A stretch of DNA of 64,000 bases from DATKFM01 sp963810485 (GTDB taxonomy: Bacteria > Pseudomonadota > Alphaproteobacteria > Dongiales > Dongiaceae): the NCBI GenBank assembly GCA_963810485.1, contig CAWENQ010000009.1:6335-70334 (forward strand). Reading direction: 5' to 3'. The position numbers were made by a program, and so were the translations under genes. Shown piece after piece: positions 8,998 to 17,205 of this stretch (position 1 is its first letter; each line of letters begins with the position of its first letter). The notes under the pieces are model-generated. The model had not been told where the DNA came from and did not search any database. It saw only the letters and a program-made list of their open reading frames with translations.

Positions 8998-10710
8998 CTA
9001 CGGTGTGCCGGATGCGGCCGTCTCGCTTAAGGCGGCCTCGAGCGATAGCGCCCGGTGCAGACCGCCCACCTTGTCGGCCAGCTTGTCGGCGCGCAGGAGA
9101 TCGCGCACCCGCCCGCGGGCGCCGGTGACGCGGAACGCAATCTGCCGCCTGGCAAGTTCATCGGCCAGTTGATGCAGCATGCGCGAACCCGCGAGATCGA
9201 CATAGGGCGATGCCGAGAGATCGCAAACGACCAGGCTGATCTTCGCAGGCGCCGCGCTGCGCAGCTCCGCCAGCACGGATTGCAACACATGCTCGGCATT
9301 CGCATAGATCAGAGAGCTCTCGGGCCGGAACGCGATGATGCCGCTAAGCTCTTCGTTTTCAGGATGGCGCCGGCGATCCGAATAGATATTGCTGCCGGGG
9401 ATACGGCCGAGAAACGCCACATGGGGCCGTGACGCGCGCGCAAGCAGCATCAGGATCGACGCCAGAGCCGCCAGTAGAATGCCCTGCAGTATCCCCAGCA
9501 GCAGGACGGCAATGAAGGCAATGGCCGCGGCATAGAAATCCTGGCGGCTGACTCGCCACATGCCGAACAGCGTAGGGAAATCCATCAGCCCGCGCACGGC
9601 TGTCAGGACGATGGCCGCGAGCACGGCTTTCGGCAGGTTTTCCAGCAGGCCCGTGAGGAACAGGAGGCAGACAGCCAGCGTCAAAGAGGTAAACACCAGG
9701 GCAAGCGGCGTTTTTGCGCCCGCCTTGTCATTCACCGCCGATTGCGACAAACCGCCGGCAACGGGATAACCCTGCCCGAGGGCTGCACTGAGATTGGCCG
9801 CGCCGAGGCCCAGCAGCTCCTGGCGGGGATCGAGCGCATAGCCATGCTTGCTGGCAAAGGCGCGCGCTGCGGAAACGCTCTCGATATAGGCGAGCAGCAG
9901 GCAGCCGATGGCCAGCGGCACGATACCCTCCACATCCCGTATACGCAGCGACGGCGCGCGCAACTCCGGCAGGCCGGAAGGGATATTTCCGGTGATGGGG
10001 ACCCCCATGGCCGGCAACCCCAAGACCGTAGCCAACAGGATTGCGACGATTACAACGCCAAGCGCGACCGGACGGCCCGGCAAAAATCGATCGCCGGCAA
10101 GCAGCAGAGCCACGGCGCCAATGCCGACGGCGAGCACCAGGGGATTGATCTGACCGAGCTGGCCGGCAATGAGAAGCAGGCGCTCGATGAAATTATGGCC
10201 GCCGCCCGGCACGCCCAACAGGCTGGGTAGCTGCGTGAGGGCGATGGTCAATCCGGCACCGGCCTTGAAGCCGACGAGGATGCTGTCGCTGATCAGCGTC
10301 ACCAGCGTGCTGAGGCGCAGCAGCCAGGCGATCAGGCAAAGCGCCGCAATCGTGAAGCCGGCCAGGCTGGCAATTTGCCCATAGAGCACCGCATCGCCGC
10401 CTGCCATCGCGCCGACGGTACCGGCGATCATCAGGGATATGGCGGAAGTGGGGCCGATGGCCAGTTGTCGCGACGATCCCAACAGCGCATAGCCCAGCCC
10501 GCCCAACAGATAGCCATAGACGCCGACCTGCGGCGGCAACCCCGCAAGTGTCGCATAGGCGAGCGAGACCGGAATGGCATAGGCCGCCAAGGTTATGCCG
10601 GCAACGATATCGCTGGGCAGCCATGCCGCCCGATAGCCGCCGAGCCAGTTGATCGGCGGCAGAAGATTCCGCCAGTATGTCAGGCTAAAGCGCGCTGCTG
10701 GACCTGTCAT
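8998..10710 (-). CDS. SulP family inorganic anion transporter with STAS domain
   Basis: 570 residues, the normal length of bacterial SulP/SLC26 permeases. The signature stretch PSDIVAGITLAAYAIPVSLAYATLAGLPPQVGVYG is split here into short readable parts: AYAIPVSLAYATLAGLPP and VYGYLLGGLGYALLG near residues 42-90. About 10-14 membrane spans follow, then a cytosolic STAS domain from about residue 440, with VVCDLSASPYVDLAGSRML as the conserved nucleotide-binding-like loop. Likely substrates are sulfate, bicarbonate or other anions. The sulfur operon is 9 kb away on the other strand, so a sulfate role is only a possibility. Confidence 0.9.
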   Translation of the reverse strand: MTGPAARFSLTYWRNLLPPINWLGGYRAAWLPSDIVAGITLAAYAIPVSLAYATLAGLPPQVGVYGYLLGGLGYALLGSSRQLAIGPTSAISLMIAGTVGAMAGGDAVLYGQIASLAGFTIAALCLIAWLLRLSTLVTLISDSILVGFKAGAGLTIALTQLPSLLGVPGGGHNFIERLLLIAGQLGQINPLVLAVGIGAVALLLAGDRFLPGRPVALGVVIVAILLATVLGLPAMGVPITGNIPSGLPELRAPSLRIRDVEGIVPLAIGCLLLAYIESVSAARAFASKHGYALDPRQELLGLGAANLSAALGQGYPVAGGLSQSAVNDKAGAKTPLALVFTSLTLAVCLLFLTGLLENLPKAVLAAIVLTAVRGLMDFPTLFGMWRVSRQDFYAAAIAFIAVLLLGILQGILLAALASILMLLARASRPHVAFLGRIPGSNIYSDRRRHPENEELSGIIAFRPESSLIYANAEHVLQSVLAELRSAAPAKISLVVCDLSASPYVDLAGSRMLHQLADELARRQIAFRVTGARGRVRDLLRADKLADKVGGLHRALSLEAALSETAASGTP

Positions 10711-10889
10711 TTGCGCTGCACCGCGGCGGAAATGTTCGCGCTGAAGCCTCTATGCGGCAGTGCTACGGGGGGTGTCATCGGCAACACTCGCTTGTGATAT
10801 CTTCGACAGTAAAGTCCGGTCATTTCACATTTCGACTCTTTGTTTCGCGGTTGACAAGACTCTCAATTTGGCATTCCGCGAAGCATACA

Positions 10890-12014
10890 CTAGTTGGCAG
10901 GCACGGTTACGACCGGCGCAGGTCCGCGAACGCCGGTATCCGAGATCGAGAACAGCAGCATCACAAAGCCGAAAGTATACTTCGAGCGGATGTCGGTATC
11001 GGCAATCCAGAACCAGCGATTCTTGTAGGGGACGGAGACGTAAGCTTCGCTCGGCGGTGAATCACTGCTCATGATTTGCAATACGGCGGGCGCCGCAGCC
11101 TCCCCGGCCTGATCAACGACAAGGCCAGGGGCGGCCCTGCCCTCCGCAACGTCAGATGCGGGAACCTGCACGATCGCTCCCAGCTCAAGCATGATCTGCA
11201 GCATCGAGCGCGTCAGCATCGCGAGCTCATTATCCTTTCCCGAATAGCCGCCGTAGTAGACTTTGAGTTCCTGCAAGTCCGGGTTCAGACTCAGGATATT
11301 CCTGATCTCGCGGCTTTTCACCGCAATCTGCGGGTCTTTGCTGGGCCCGAAGACGATAAGGGAATTTTCTGCATCGTTCTTCTGGCGCTCGAGGCGGACT
11401 TCGATTGCGCTGGCCAGCTGCAACTCGCGAAGCAGTTGGGCCAGGCGTGTGAACTGCGGGTCGGCGGGCCTCTTCATGGCTCGCCTGGATTCATTGTTGA
11501 TGCCATTCACCGAATCGACGGCGATCGGCAGGACGACGTCAGCGGCATAGCCCGATTGCAACACGAACAATATCGCGCTTGGCGGGATCGGGGTCATCAG
11601 CTTCTTGAGGAAATCCGTGCCAGTGAGAGGCGCATAAATAAGTGTCGGGCGATCGGTATACTTTCCTTGCACAAGCACGCTGCCGCCGAAGGCCGTGAAC
11701 GAACCGGGGCTGTTTGCGGCATTGAAGCCGCCGGAGGCCGTACTCTCGAATTGATAGCCCGCGATTACCTGAGCGATCTCCAAGAACACCGGAAAGTCGC
11801 CATAACGCAGCTTGACGATATTGAGCAGAGTCTGCTGCTTCCAGGAATCGCCGATGGACGTTCCATAGTCGATCCGGTCGCGCTGCACTGTTTCCGGTCC
11901 TATACTGCTGCAAGCGGCCATGGCAACAAAGACCAGAGCAAGGAGTGCCGCATTCTCGATTCCCAAGCCGCCCGTTCCCGATTTCGTGCATGACCGATGG
12001 GTAACCGGATGCAT
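10890..12014 (-). CDS. Putative lipoprotein of unknown function
   Basis: 374 residues. The N-terminus has a hydrophobic run (AALLALVFVAMAACSS) ending in a lipobox-like AMAAC, so the mature protein is probably lipid-anchored at Cys35. The rest is soluble, without a family I can name; repeated features are WKQQTLLNIVKLRYGDFPVFLE and GNNES/SRRAM-like polar stretches. It begins 16 bases after the stop of the MarC-type gene and is probably co-transcribed with it. Co-occurrence with a MarC-type membrane protein hints at an envelope role. Confidence 0.65.
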   Translation of the reverse strand: MHPVTHRSCTKSGTGGLGIENAALLALVFVAMAACSSIGPETVQRDRIDYGTSIGDSWKQQTLLNIVKLRYGDFPVFLEIAQVIAGYQFESTASGGFNAANSPGSFTAFGGSVLVQGKYTDRPTLIYAPLTGTDFLKKLMTPIPPSAILFVLQSGYAADVVLPIAVDSVNGINNESRRAMKRPADPQFTRLAQLLRELQLASAIEVRLERQKNDAENSLIVFGPSKDPQIAVKSREIRNILSLNPDLQELKVYYGGYSGKDNELAMLTRSMLQIMLELGAIVQVPASDVAEGRAAPGLVVDQAGEAAAPAVLQIMSSDSPPSEAYVSVPYKNRWFWIADTDIRSKYTFGFVMLLFSISDTGVRGPAPVVTVPAN

Positions 12015-12030
12015 GACCGTATCCAGCCGC

Positions 12031-12823
12031 TCAGTTCGCGCGCTCGGCGAAAACGCCGATCATGCTGAGGCTATGTATGATCACCTGAAGACCCAGCGCG
12101 ATCTGGGTCACACCGAGCACCACGGCGAAGACTTGGAGCACGGTGCCTGCCCATTTAAGTATGGAGTGCGCAAACAGCATCGCCAGCCAGTCCATTGCGA
12201 GAATAAGCAGTACAACGCCCGCCAGGACCAGTTTGGCCTCGCCGCTGTCCTGTGCCAATGCCGCAAAAACAATGACGGCGGCAATGCCGTAGGGAGTGAC
12301 GATCGTCGGGAACGCCAGCGGACTATACGCAAGACTCAGATCGGGCGGCGGGTCATCGGGCCGCGACCGGGCGGTGCCCGCGCCTTGCTGCAAGACAGTC
12401 TGCAGGGCGACCAGGAATAGTACAAGGCCGCCTGTAAGGGCCAGTACCCATATCGAGATGTTGAAATTCTCGAGCACGTTGCGCCCCAGCAACCCGGCCA
12501 ACACCAGGGCTGCGGCGGAGAAGAGCACGGCGCGGGTCGCCAGGTTTCGCTGAAACCTGGCATCGGTGCCGCGGGTCATATTGACGAAGGGAACAAGAAA
12601 TCTTAATTGGGCCTAGCATCAAAAAGAGCATCAGGAAGATCTTCTTTGCGCTCAATATCGGTTGCACTGCAACCGACTCTGCTTCGGTCTGCGCCTGCGC
12701 GCCGAAGGCCACTAGGACCATGGCGCACAACGCAATGGTGAATAGGATCAGGGCACGTCCATATCTACTACCTGCCGTTGCAAGACAGCCTCGTTCAATT
12801 TCCCTGGGGTCGTTCGACGCCAT
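12031..12823 (-). pseudogene. MarC/YhgN-family inner-membrane protein with an apparent +1 frameshift
   Basis: The upstream frame starts at 12823 (MASNDPREIERG), has a signal-like hydrophobic segment ending AQAQ, then AKKIFLMLFLMLGPIKI, the typical first helix of MarC proteins. At the codon for the last Ile the frame breaks: the continuation LVPFVNMTRGTDARFQRNLATRA, also standard MarC sequence, is in the next frame. The cause is within 12597-12602 (GAAATC on the plus strand); dropping one A gives AAG-ATT-CTT-GTT, i.e. K-I-L-V. The rest includes the conserved AFPTIVTPYGIAAVIV and further membrane spans. Total span 3n+1, giving a 263-residue protein if corrected. MarC proteins have no settled function. 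The N-terminal signal-like extension is longer than in classical MarC. Confidence 0.7.
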
Positions 12824-12850
12824 GGTTTTTGGATTTTCTGGACCAGTCCA

Positions 12851-14263
12851 CTACTCGAGATGCACCTTGATTTTCCCCGCGCGTACGGCAGCTTTGAGCG
12901 CCGCGTGGTCCCGTTCGGTCTGGTCGGCGTAGGTCACCGCGAATTTTCCCATCGCCTCATCGAAGGTATCACTGGATCCGAGATAGCCGCTGATCCGGAT
13001 CGGGCTGCCCGCCTTTGCGTGGGCCCGTGCCAACACCCATCCGCAGGCCTGGCCGAACACCTTCAGCATTTCGGCGTCGAAGGTCTCTACCAACGGCTTT
13101 ATCTTTGCATCGCGCAATTGCCGCACGTAGCCATGAAGGCCGCGCGTCGTTGTAATCCAGCCGAGGAAGACATCCGTGGCCGGTTGCATCAGCCTTTGGC
13201 CCATCACCACCCGCTGGCCGTGGTGGGGATAGGGGTTCTTGCCGGCATAGCGCTCCAATACGGACTTGCGGGCCTCCTTGAACTGCAGGAAGAGGGGTTC
13301 GTTCGCCACCGACATCATCAGTGCGATCGCACATCTGGTGCCGACGCTCCCGATGCCGACCACTTTCAGCGCCGCATCCACAATTTGATAACGATCGAGC
13401 AGGACGCGGCGGTCATCGGCGAGCGATGTCCGGTATGCGGCTATGTTTTCGTCCATGAAGGATTGGAAATCCTTGGCCTGCGCTTCTTCCGGGTGAAAGA
13501 TCAGCGGCGGGCTGTCATGAATGCGAATGTGACCGCCGACCATGCCCGCAAGCTCCGGATAGTCGATCTCCGAACCCGTCTTTCCTTTCGCCTTGGCGAT
13601 GCGTTTTCGGATCCGTGCCTTGACGCCGGCATCCGATAGCAGCGCAACAATGTCCTCGGCGGTGATGCGCTCATACCAGATTTCGAGCGGGCTCATCTTC
13701 GAGTACTTAGCCAAGTGTTCGCGGTAGTTGCGCGCGCAGGCAACCGCCGCGGCGCGGCCATCGTCGTCTGTCATGCCGTTGCTGCGGGCGGCAAGCACGA
13801 AGGAGGCGACGAGGCGCTTGACGTCCCACTCCCAGGGCGCCGGGGAGGTCTCATCGAAATCGTTGATATCGAAAAGGATGTTGCGTTCCGGCGTTGCGAA
13901 CCCGCCGAAGTTCATCAGGTGACAGTCGCCGCAGGCCTGGACCCTGATCCCGGTGGCAGGGGTCTTGGCGAGGTCTGCCGCCATCACCGCCGCAGCGCCG
14001 CGATAGAAGGTGAAGGGGCTCTGCAACATCCGACCATAGCGGATTGGCAGCAAATGCGGCTGCCGGCCAACGTCAGAATCTCTGAGGAGGTCGAGCGGAT
14101 CTTCCCGATCCGATGGGCGTTTCCATAGCCCATGGACCTGCCGGGAAACCATGTCACGCAGGCGCTTGCCTGCGGCCGAGACATCGGCCGCCGACAATTT
14201 TGGCAGGCCCGGGACAGGGTGTTCCCTAGTGCTAGGTGCCGACTTCAGCTTCATATTTTTCAT
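12851..14263 (-). CDS. DUF2252 family protein
   Basis: 470 residues, full length for DUF2252, a kinase-like fold family of unknown function. Characteristic motifs are MLQSPFTFYRGAAAVM, CGDCHLMNFGGFATPE, FDINDFDETSPAPWEWDVKRL and GIGSVGTRCAIALM. The arrangement recalls aminoglycoside-phosphotransferase-like proteins (a D-x-H-L-x-N catalytic-loop analogue and a D-x-N-D-F-D metal-binding analogue), so small-molecule phosphotransfer is possible, though untested. It starts at 14263 with a GGTGA-type ribosome site. It is read in the same direction as the MarC-type gene 28 bases later and may be its upstream operon partner. Confidence 0.85.
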   Translation of the reverse strand: MKNMKLKSAPSTREHPVPGLPKLSAADVSAAGKRLRDMVSRQVHGLWKRPSDREDPLDLLRDSDVGRQPHLLPIRYGRMLQSPFTFYRGAAAVMAADLAKTPATGIRVQACGDCHLMNFGGFATPERNILFDINDFDETSPAPWEWDVKRLVASFVLAARSNGMTDDDGRAAAVACARNYREHLAKYSKMSPLEIWYERITAEDIVALLSDAGVKARIRKRIAKAKGKTGSEIDYPELAGMVGGHIRIHDSPPLIFHPEEAQAKDFQSFMDENIAAYRTSLADDRRVLLDRYQIVDAALKVVGIGSVGTRCAIALMMSVANEPLFLQFKEARKSVLERYAGKNPYPHHGQRVVMGQRLMQPATDVFLGWITTTRGLHGYVRQLRDAKIKPLVETFDAEMLKVFGQACGWVLARAHAKAGSPIRISGYLGSSDTFDEAMGKFAVTYADQTERDHAALKAAVRAGKIKVHLE

Positions 14264-14906
14264 TGCACTTCACCCAGCGAAAGAGGGTCAACATGGACTC
14301 GCGCCTCCCCAATACCGGCCGACGAATGTCTTCGCCGCCCAACTGTTCGGACACGAATTGCTCTGTCGTTCTTACTACTTTCCCAGTCCGGTCGCTCTGG
14401 CCACCCGCTTTTCCAGATCCGTCTGGGTGACTTCCTCATTTTTCTTGTTTCTTTATTCTGACTGTTTGTATCCAATCCTACACTAGTACACATACCCGAC
14501 CAGCGGAATAATTGGTTTGATCTGAATCAAGAATTCCAATGCCGACGGCAATCAAAGACGATCAAATTCCGTCCGGCCGATCTTGAATTACAGGCATATG
14601 TTCCCATGTCGGGATTCCCGGCAAACCCAGGCCGGCTTGATGTTGGATATTGTGTATCGGGATACTGTGTGCAGCGCAGCGTGCTGCGCTCACAAAGGGA
14701 TTCCTTTGTATGGGATCGTTCCCAAATAACAGGGTCCCCTAGTTCGCGGCGATCGCTATGTCGAAATCACCTGAGAATTCATCGCAATAAGCGGATACTC
14801 GGCCGCGCGTGACGCCTCGCAAGCCCAGGAATTCTTTCAATATTTCTGCGGGCAAATAGCGCAAAATATCAGTCGGTTCGCAACCGGCGCGCCGGGCCGG
14901 CCTCCG
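14264..14906. other. Gene-free interval, possibly with small coding remnants
   Basis: 643 bases between the DUF2252 and SDR genes, with lower GC (14430-14620 is notably AT-rich) than the flanks. On the minus strand around 14370-14440 a short open frame reads EEVTQTDLEKRVARATGLGK and then stops; it looks protein-like but has a stop just upstream and no good start, so I treat it as a possible gene remnant. Nothing else is supported. Confidence 0.4.
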
Positions 14907-15671
14907 CTAGTTCTGGATGCGGTGCGTGAAGCCGCCATCGACCACGATGTTCGCGCCGACGATGAACCCCGCCGCCGGGCTTGCGACGAAGGCGACAGCA
15001 TTGGCGATGTCCTCGGCCGTGGCCATGCGGCCCAGGGGATTGCCCTTCATGGCCTCGGCAAAGGCCGCCGGGTCTTCGATCTCCACTTTGTGCCAGTGGC
15101 CGCCCTTGAAATAGGTGGTGCCGGGGCTGACCACATTGGCGCGGATGCCCTTGTCCGCCAGGTGGTTCGCCAGCGTCTTCATGTAGTAGAGCAGCGCCGC
15201 CTTCATGGTTCCGTAGGCGACGCTGTCATAGCCGTAATCCTCAACGCCGGAGATCGAGGAGATGGCGACGATGGCGCCGCCCTTGGATTTCTCCAGCAAG
15301 GGCAGCGCGGCGTGGACGCCGTTCACCGTATGCATGACGTCGGTGTCGAAGGCCTGCTCGAAGGCCAGGGGTGCGGAGCCGGAGGCCAGCGCGCTGGCAT
15401 TGAGGACCAGGATATCCAGCCCGCCCAGCTCGCCGCCGGCCTCGGCGATCCAGTTCTTCAGCTTCGTGCCGTCGGAGACATCCAGCGCCCGGCCGACGGC
15501 CCGGCGGCCCTTCTTCGCAAGCGCCGCCACCGCGGCCTCCACTTCGGCGGCATTGCGGGCGCAGATGGCCACGTCGCAGCCTTCGTCCACCAAGCGCTCG
15601 GCGATCGCCCGGCCGATTCCTTTCGTCGCGCCGGTGATCAGCGCCTTCTTCCCAGCCAAACCCAGATCCAT
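14907..15671 (-). CDS. SDR family NAD(P)-dependent oxidoreductase
   Basis: 254 residues, classical short-chain dehydrogenase. Start at MDLGLAGKKALIT (15671). The cofactor motif is TGATKGIG (residues 12-19), the structural motif LNASAL stands in for NNAG, the catalytic Ser is in AISSISG and the Tyr-Lys pair in YGTMK. ADIANAVAFVASPAAGFIVGANIVVDGG is the usual C-terminal core. An Arg in ICARN after the second strand favours NADP(H). Substrate unknown. It is divergent from the cytochrome c gene. Confidence 0.85.
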   Translation of the reverse strand: MDLGLAGKKALITGATKGIGRAIAERLVDEGCDVAICARNAAEVEAAVAALAKKGRRAVGRALDVSDGTKLKNWIAEAGGELGGLDILVLNASALASGSAPLAFEQAFDTDVMHTVNGVHAALPLLEKSKGGAIVAISSISGVEDYGYDSVAYGTMKAALLYYMKTLANHLADKGIRANVVSPGTTYFKGGHWHKVEIEDPAAFAEAMKGNPLGRMATAEDIANAVAFVASPAAGFIVGANIVVDGGFTHRIQN

Positions 15672-15823
15672 GATTCCACCTGCCCACCGAAGATGGGCCG
15701 GAGAGTAGCCCGCCGCCGCCCGCCTGACGAGTCGGCACATTGATACCGATCAATGACCCGGGGACGGGCGGCCAGTAATAAAGTTCTCGGCAATTGCCAG
15801 GAAATGATGATCGGCTTCAGGAT

Positions 15824-16480
15824 ATGGCACGAGTGAAGGGAACCACGATCTGGGCGGCCTTGGCGCCGATCCTTGCCGGCTTTGCGCTATCGGCGATGGC
15901 CGCCCAAGCCGATGAAACCGCTGCAGGCGACGCAGCGGCCGGAGGTGCTCTCGCCGAGCGGCTCTGTGCGCGCTGCCACGCCATCTCCGGCCCAGGCCCC
16001 AGCCCGCTCGCCCAGGCGCCGCCCTTCAGCGGCTTCGAGCGGAAATGGCCGGTGTATTACTTGGCCGAGGCCATGGCGGAAGGGCTGGTGATCGGCCATG
16101 GCCCCATGCCGGAGTTCACCTTCGACCCGGAGGAAATCGACGACCTGCTCGCCTATCTCCACTCCGTTCAGCTCGCCGACAGCGGCGTGGTGGCCGACGG
16201 CCTCGCCCTGGCAACCGAGGATTGCGCCGCCTGCCACCGCGTCCAGGAGAGCCAGCCGCAGCCCCCCGCCGTGGCGATCAACGAGACGACCAGCCAGGAG
16301 AAAGTTCTGGCGCCGAGTTTCCGCGAAATCGCCCGGCGCGACGGCCGCGACGCCGCCCATCTGCGCTCCTTCATCCAGCAACCCCACTATCCGATGCCGG
16401 AACAGCAATTCATCCCCGAGGAGCTGAACGCCATCGTCGGCTACATCGTCTCGCTGAAGGACAGTGCCGGCGGCTGGTGA
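15824..16480 (+). CDS. Di-haem c-type cytochrome, periplasmic
   Basis: 218 residues from ATG 15824 (MARVKGTTIW); a TTG start 30 bases earlier is possible. A Sec signal peptide ends near AMAAQADE. Two CxxCH haem-attachment motifs are present, CARCH near residue 46 and CAACH near residue 127, so there are two haem-c domains. Methionines in MPEF and YPMPEQQF are the expected distal ligands. Such proteins shuttle electrons in the periplasm or serve as subunits of dehydrogenases. The neighbouring SDR is divergent and there is no obvious redox partner, so the pathway is open. Confidence 0.8.
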   Translation: MARVKGTTIWAALAPILAGFALSAMAAQADETAAGDAAAGGALAERLCARCHAISGPGPSPLAQAPPFSGFERKWPVYYLAEAMAEGLVIGHGPMPEFTFDPEEIDDLLAYLHSVQLADSGVVADGLALATEDCAACHRVQESQPQPPAVAINETTSQEKVLAPSFREIARRDGRDAAHLRSFIQQPHYPMPEQQFIPEELNAIVGYIVSLKDSAGGW

Positions 16481-16518
16481 CTCAGTTCCGCCGTTCAATC
16501 ACATGACATGAGGAAAGA

Positions 16519-16782
16519 ATGAACCATCGTCATCGCAAAGTTCTGCATGCCCTGTTCGATCATCCGATCAGCGCGAACATCGAATTCAAGGATGTCGAGA
16601 GCCTGCTCAAGGAGTTGGGCGCGGAAATCGACACCAAGGCTGGCAATCGCGTCGGCGTGAAGATCGGCAATCGCGCTGCCACCTTCCATCACGCCCAGCA
16701 CGACCTGCACAAGGATGAGGTGGTCAAGGTCAAGCACTTCCTCGTCGACTGCGGCATCGATCCCACGCAGTTTCCGGTCTAG
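16519..16782 (+). CDS. HicA-like mRNA interferase-fold protein, solitary
   Basis: 87 residues starting after a strong GAGGAAAG ribosome site. The pattern NHRHRKVLHALFDHPISANIEF..., D-V-E-S-L-L-K-E-L-G-A-E, RVGVKIGNRAATFHHAQH and a C-terminal VKHFLVDCGIDP matches the short HicA-like double-stranded-RNA-binding fold, in which the His in the FHH segment is catalytic in true toxins. No HicB antitoxin gene lies on either side (cytochrome c upstream, convergent dehydratase gene downstream), so it may be a domesticated or orphan member. Confidence 0.6.
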   Translation: MNHRHRKVLHALFDHPISANIEFKDVESLLKELGAEIDTKAGNRVGVKIGNRAATFHHAQHDLHKDEVVKVKHFLVDCGIDPTQFPV

Positions 16783-16785
16783 CGG

Positions 16786-17205
16786 CTAGAAGCGCCGGCG
16801 GAAGATGTTTCGCTGCTCGTACTGCTCCGCCGCCTCTTCGACGAAGGCGGCGATTTTCTCCGCAGCGAATTCGCGGCGCAGCCGTTCGGCGGCGGCCAGC
16901 AGCGTCGACTTGTCCGCCGCCCGCCCGGGCCGGAGGAGTTCGTAGACCTCGAGGATGAATTCCTGCGGCACGGCGACTAGCTCGGCGGCGCGCTCGAAGT
17001 TGTCGGCCAGCGGCGCACGACCTGCCGCCCGCGCCACCTGCGCCTGCAGCCGCAGCGCATCCGCCGTGATCGACAGATCGTCACGCGGCACCTGCCCGGC
17101 CAGGACATTGTCGAGCGACAGCGCCGACAGCGGCCGGCCGGAGGCGGTGGCGATCCGCTCCGGCTCATGCTCGGCGATTGGATAGCGCGGCGTGCTGGCG
17201 CTCAT
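16786..17205 (-). CDS. Propanediol/glycerol dehydratase small subunit
   Basis: 139 residues aligning with PduE/DhaB small (gamma) subunits: YPIAEHEPERIATASGRPL, LDNVLAGQVPRDDLSITADALRLQAQVA, NFERAAELVAVPQEFILEVYELLRPGRA and a C-terminal EAAEQYEQRN. It completes a coenzyme-B12-dependent diol dehydratase with the fused large-medium subunit encoded directly upstream; the two reading frames overlap by four bases (ATGA). It is convergent with the HicA-like gene, ending only 3 bases from its stop. Confidence 0.9.
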   Translation of the reverse strand: MSASTPRYPIAEHEPERIATASGRPLSALSLDNVLAGQVPRDDLSITADALRLQAQVARAAGRAPLADNFERAAELVAVPQEFILEVYELLRPGRAADKSTLLAAAERLRREFAAEKIAAFVEEAAEQYEQRNIFRRRF

